26,346 bases of DNA, from NCBI GenBank assembly GCA_016926475.1, contig JAFGON010000055.1, forward strand, positions 1-26,346, in the 5' to 3' direction. The DNA comes from a candidate division WOR-3 bacterium. GTDB taxonomy: Bacteria > SDB-A. Numbering within the stretch: the first letter of the stretch is position 1; every line of letters starts with the position of its first letter. The position numbers were made by a program, and so were the translations under genes. The notes beneath the pieces are model-generated. The model searched no databases. It saw only the letters and a program-made list of their open reading frames with translations, and was not told the DNA's origin. Positions 23,857 through 26,346 of the stretch are shown one piece after another.

Positions 23857-24124
23857 CTCGTTCTTGGTTTTCCCTGTAGAGTATTATTTTTCTTCCTATG
23901 ACAAGGACAATCTCAGAACCTGTCGCCGTGGATAATTCTTCAGCGACATTTTTTGCCTCCAAAAAGGAATTTCTGTTGACTTCAATTTTGATTATCTCCC
24001 TCGCGCCCAGCGCTTTATCTATTTCCTCTATAAAAACCCTCGAAAGTCCGGACTTGCCTATGTTGAATAATGGTTTTAATTTGGAAGCGTCAGCTATGAG
24101 TTCTTTTCTTTTCTTTGTTTCCAT
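23849..24124 (-). CDS. yhbY: YhbY-type CRM-domain RNA-binding protein
   Basis: A single CRS1-YhbY (CRM) domain protein, associated with pre-50S ribosomes in E. coli. From ATG 24124 it has 91 residues, with [20 protein letters not shown] (the GxxG loop region) and [15 protein letters not shown] at the end. A GTG at 24136 that overlaps the preceding stop as GTGA is an equally possible start and adds four residues; ATG was preferred because it gives the usual family start. It overlaps smpB by 8 nt. Confidence 0.87.
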   Translation of the reverse strand: METKKRKELIADASKLKPLFNIGKSGLSRVFIEEIDKALGAREIIKIEVNRNSFLEAKNVAEELSTATGSEIVLVIGRKIILYRENQERDE

Positions 24125-24132
24125 GATAACCG

Positions 24133-25437
24133 TCACAAATATTTTTTGAGATATTCATAGTTTGGTGTAAGTCTTCCGCCATGAGCTACAATGGCGTTTT
24201 TTATTTCAGGCGGCAGTTTTAAAGATTCAAAAGGCTTGTCATATTCCTCTAGGGTTATATCAGGTATGAATCTCATGAGGGTATGGCTGAAATGTTGGGA
24301 AGACTCCAGTGGCAATTCGCTTGGAAGTATATCCACCGCGAGGACAGCTATACCTTCTCCTTCCAAGCCATCTACAACCGATCCATCTCTGGGATTATAT
24401 ACAAAAACAGGTTTTTCAGGAGCCGTGGCTTTGACCGTAACCTGGATTCCCCCTTCTACGTCGCAGCTTATATCTCCGATAACTTTCATCTTTCTCTTTT
24501 CCGAGTTCCAAACCCTTTTCGCGTCTTCATAGGTGAATACTCTCGGATACCTTTCATCCCAATAATTTCCGTTGACGAGAATTGAAATGAACGGAGTGTA
24601 TTTCCCGAAAATACAATCATACAATTCCGGGTTTTTGTAATATTGGTCAAGATCAAAATCTTGTTTGCCGTCTTTTCTCGCGTAAAGGTCTTTTTCCTTG
24701 AAAACAGCCCTGTATAAAAGATTTTTTTGATACTTTTGATCTTCAATTTTTAATAGATCTTCAGGTTTAATGTCTTCAAATGGCAAGAGGTCAAAAATCT
24801 CTTGAGCTCCAGAAGACACATTCCCATAACCAATGAATGAGACAGTCAAAGGGCACAAAGTTTGGGGCAAACCCTTTTGTTTGATTTCATGTCCTATTTC
24901 ACTTATTTCTTTCATCGCTTCTGAGAGGTCTTTGTATTCAAACGCCCTCCTTACTCTCTCGAAAGGAGTTTTTATACCTTCAGAAGACAGTCTCTTTCCG
25001 AATGTCCAAAGGGTATCTATAGCCCCCGCCAAACCGGCGTATCTGCCGAAAAAAATCAACCTTCTGCCTTTATCGTCTTTTATCGTCTCATAATCTATCA
25101 GTGTTATCCGCTTTTTTAGAATTTCCCTGAGCATATCCATGTTGTAGTGCTGCCCTTTAATTACATGAGAGAAAAATAGATAAACTTTTCCCTGGAGCAA
25201 ATATTGAGTTTTTACCTCTTTTATCCCAAGAACGACGTCTACGTCCTTTTTATCGAATTGATCGACTATCACAGCGCCAGAAGCCGAGAACTGTTCCGAG
25301 GGAATGATTCTTTCCTCTGATTTTTCCACCAAAACCTTAAATCCTGCTCCAACGAGTTTCTCAACGTCAGAGGGCACAACTGGGCTTCTTCTCTCAAAAG
25401 GTCCTTTGTTTTCTTTTCTGATTCCGATTGTTTTCAT
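24133..25437 (-). CDS. Stand-alone lysine-ketoglutarate reductase (LKR)-like protein
   Basis: A 434-residue protein resembling the N-terminal half of animal and plant LKR/SDH (AASS). It has an alanine-dehydrogenase-like start with ERRSPVVPSDVEKL, FFSHVIKGQHYNMDML, LIDYETIKDDKGRRLIFFGRYAG and a nucleotide-binding region with FIGYGNVSSGA. In the bifunctional enzyme this half joins lysine and 2-oxoglutarate into saccharopine with NADPH. Here no saccharopine dehydrogenase half or gene follows, so the substrate is uncertain. AGGAG precedes the ATG. It lies between the TPR/SH3 gene (12-nt gap) and yhbY. Confidence 0.78.
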   Translation of the reverse strand: MKTIGIRKENKGPFERRSPVVPSDVEKLVGAGFKVLVEKSEERIIPSEQFSASGAVIVDQFDKKDVDVVLGIKEVKTQYLLQGKVYLFFSHVIKGQHYNMDMLREILKKRITLIDYETIKDDKGRRLIFFGRYAGLAGAIDTLWTFGKRLSSEGIKTPFERVRRAFEYKDLSEAMKEISEIGHEIKQKGLPQTLCPLTVSFIGYGNVSSGAQEIFDLLPFEDIKPEDLLKIEDQKYQKNLLYRAVFKEKDLYARKDGKQDFDLDQYYKNPELYDCIFGKYTPFISILVNGNYWDERYPRVFTYEDAKRVWNSEKRKMKVIGDISCDVEGGIQVTVKATAPEKPVFVYNPRDGSVVDGLEGEGIAVLAVDILPSELPLESSQHFSHTLMRFIPDITLEEYDKPFESLKLPPEIKNAIVAHGGRLTPNYEYLKKYL

Positions 25438-25449
25438 ATTTTTCTCCTG

Positions 25450-26064
25450 TCAATTTAACTCAGCGATATTTTCATCAGGTATCCAGCCTTTTACCTGTCC
25501 AAACTGCACTTTCAACCATGCTCCTCTTGAGCCGGTTAATTTTCCGACGTCGCCGGGTTCTAGCTCCACAGAACATGATGATCCGTAAAGGGGCTGTTCT
25601 CTAAGAGGTGTTTTCGAAAGAACGAATATTTTCTTTTCATCGTTCATTTTATCCAGTTTTTGCCAAGTAATAAAAAGGGGTAAGCTGAGCGTGAACATCA
25701 AAGCCGCGGCCATGGTCAAATTGGTTTTTCTTTTAAAAATGTTGATTGTCGATAAAACAGATGAAGCGAGAAGGAACACAACACCTGCCCATCCGAATAG
25801 TGAACGAAAGGGCACAATGTATACATTCGATTGAACCACTAGTTTTTTACCCATTTTTGAATATGAATTTTTAAGAGCGGATCGGATTTCATTCTCGAAA
25901 GGATTCCTCATAAAAGCCGCGTAAAATTTCGCTGCTGCAATTTCATATTTTCCCGAATTATAATTGCGGACACCTTCTTCATAAAGAGCCGAAGCAGCAC
26001 AATCATTCAACGCGGCGGAACTCTGAACATTCGAAAACAATAAAAATACGATGAACAATACCAA
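25450..26064 (-). CDS. Membrane protein with TPR and SH3-type domains
   Basis: A 204-residue protein: signal or anchor (about 1-18), a TPR-like helical pair (about 25-75, YEEGVRNYNSGKYEIAAAKF), two membrane helices (about 86-104 and 113-133), then a bacterial SH3-like domain (about 148-204, TPLREQPLYGSS through VKGWIPDENIAEL). The architecture recalls BatE of the aerotolerance (Bat) operons, but no other Bat gene is present, so the role is open. The start is TTG at 26064 with AGAGGA 6 nt upstream. It heads the LKR-yhbY-smpB-murI run. Confidence 0.8.
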   Translation of the reverse strand: MVLFIVFLLFSNVQSSAALNDCAASALYEEGVRNYNSGKYEIAAAKFYAAFMRNPFENEIRSALKNSYSKMGKKLVVQSNVYIVPFRSLFGWAGVVFLLASSVLSTINIFKRKTNLTMAAALMFTLSLPLFITWQKLDKMNDEKKIFVLSKTPLREQPLYGSSCSVELEPGDVGKLTGSRGAWLKVQFGQVKGWIPDENIAELN

Positions 26065-26105
26065 ATTCTATCCTCTGCCGTTTGTTTTTTAGTTGGAAAC
26101 GCATA

Positions 26106-26114
26106 ATTATATAC
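26106..26114 (-). promoter_or_regulatory. Possible promoter -10 region of the TPR/SH3 operon
   Basis: On the minus strand TATAAT (26111-26106) is part of TGGTATATAAT, which could act as an extended -10. The -35 position (TGGATT) is poor. The predicted leader is about 35 nt. Confidence 0.4.
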
Positions 26115-26172
26115 CAGAGGATAACTTAAATCCATACTTATCGACTTAATGGACTTGTCCTGAAATGATATG

Positions 26173-26181
26173 TGTTATAAA
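26173..26181 (+). promoter_or_regulatory. Possible extended -10 promoter of the heptose kinase gene
   Basis: TGTTATAAA (26173-26181) fits TGn followed by a near-consensus -10. TTGTCC (26155-26160) is a weak -35 at a short 15-nt spacing. The predicted start lies about 3 nt before the ATG at 26191, so the mRNA could be almost leaderless; no ribosome site is visible. Confidence 0.35.
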
Positions 26182-26190
26182 ATTCAAAAC

Positions 26191-26346
26191 ATGAATTTTA
26201 ACAGAGTGAATCAAATAACAAAAAAATACAACGGCAAAAGAGTTTTTACGATAGGCGATATAATGCTCGATGAGTATATATGGGGAAGCGTTGAAAGAAT
26301 TTCCCCTGAAGCACCTGTCCCTGTTGTTGAAGTGGTCAAAGAATCC
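26191..26346 (+). CDS. hldE: D-glycero-beta-D-manno-heptose-7-phosphate kinase, N-terminal part (cut by window end)
   Basis: Only the first 52 codons are in the window. They read [20 protein letters not shown] followed by [11 protein letters not shown], the signature start of the RfaE/HldE heptose kinase domain (PfkB family). This domain phosphorylates heptose-7-phosphate for ADP-heptose and LPS inner-core synthesis. Whether the gene also encodes the adenylyltransferase domain (HldE) or is a kinase only (RfaE1) cannot be seen. The ATG at 26191 lacks a clear ribosome site; the gene is divergent from the TPR/SH3 operon across a 126-nt gap. Confidence 0.88.
   Translation, partial: MNFNRVNQITKKYNGKRVFTIGDIMLDEYIWGSVERISPEAPVPVVEVVKES

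Overview
This looks like a chromosomal housekeeping region from a diderm (Gram-negative-type) bacterium of moderate-to-low GC. The evidence is a complete Tol-Pal set, several lipoprotein signals, and the first 52 codons of an ADP-heptose (LPS core) kinase at the right edge. A secreted peptidylarginine-deiminase-like enzyme ends in a domain resembling the type IX secretion sorting domain. With lineage-odd details (a MurA with Asp in place of the catalytic Cys, a TrpRS with an Fe-S-type Cys motif, a stand-alone lysine-ketoglutarate-reductase-like protein), this suggests an FCB-group or related candidate phylum (Cloacimonetes, WOR-3, Marinimicrobia and similar). That placement is an inference, not proven by the window.

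Layout. (1) 1-584: a monocistronic unit for a small, very acidic secreted protein, with promoter, strong ribosome site and terminator. (2) 10697 down to 583, minus strand: a tightly packed run of twelve genes: rhodanese lipoprotein, rlmN, trpS, tolQ, tolR, tolA-like, tolB, pal, cpoB, add, an mscS-type channel and murA. Gaps are 13 nt or less, and many ends overlap. (3) 16582 down to 10785, minus strand: a degenerate HAD-fold protein, dapB, recD2, the deiminase-like protein and a small secreted protein. They lie behind a promoter with perfect TTGACA and TATAAT boxes at 16722-16695. (4) 17946 down to 16811, minus strand: a YbjN-like secreted protein and a protein made of two tandem copies of one domain. 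(5) 18053-22605, plus strand: a consensus promoter, tRNA-Val(GAC), thrS, infC (no AUG/GUG/UUG start), rpmI, rplT, an exported protein, a ZapB-like coiled coil and zapA. (6) 26064 down to 22607, minus strand: a TPR/SH3 membrane protein, an LKR-like enzyme, yhbY, smpB and murI, convergent with zapA. (7) 26191 to the end, plus strand: the start of the heptose kinase gene.

Functionally the window serves the envelope (murA, murI, dapB, Tol-Pal, MscS, heptose kinase), translation (trpS, thrS, infC, L35, L20, rlmN, smpB, yhbY, tRNA-Val) and division (zapA with a ZapB-like partner). I see no phage, transposon, CRISPR or defence island. The points most worth a second look are protein-level deviations and control signals rather than a new multi-gene system.
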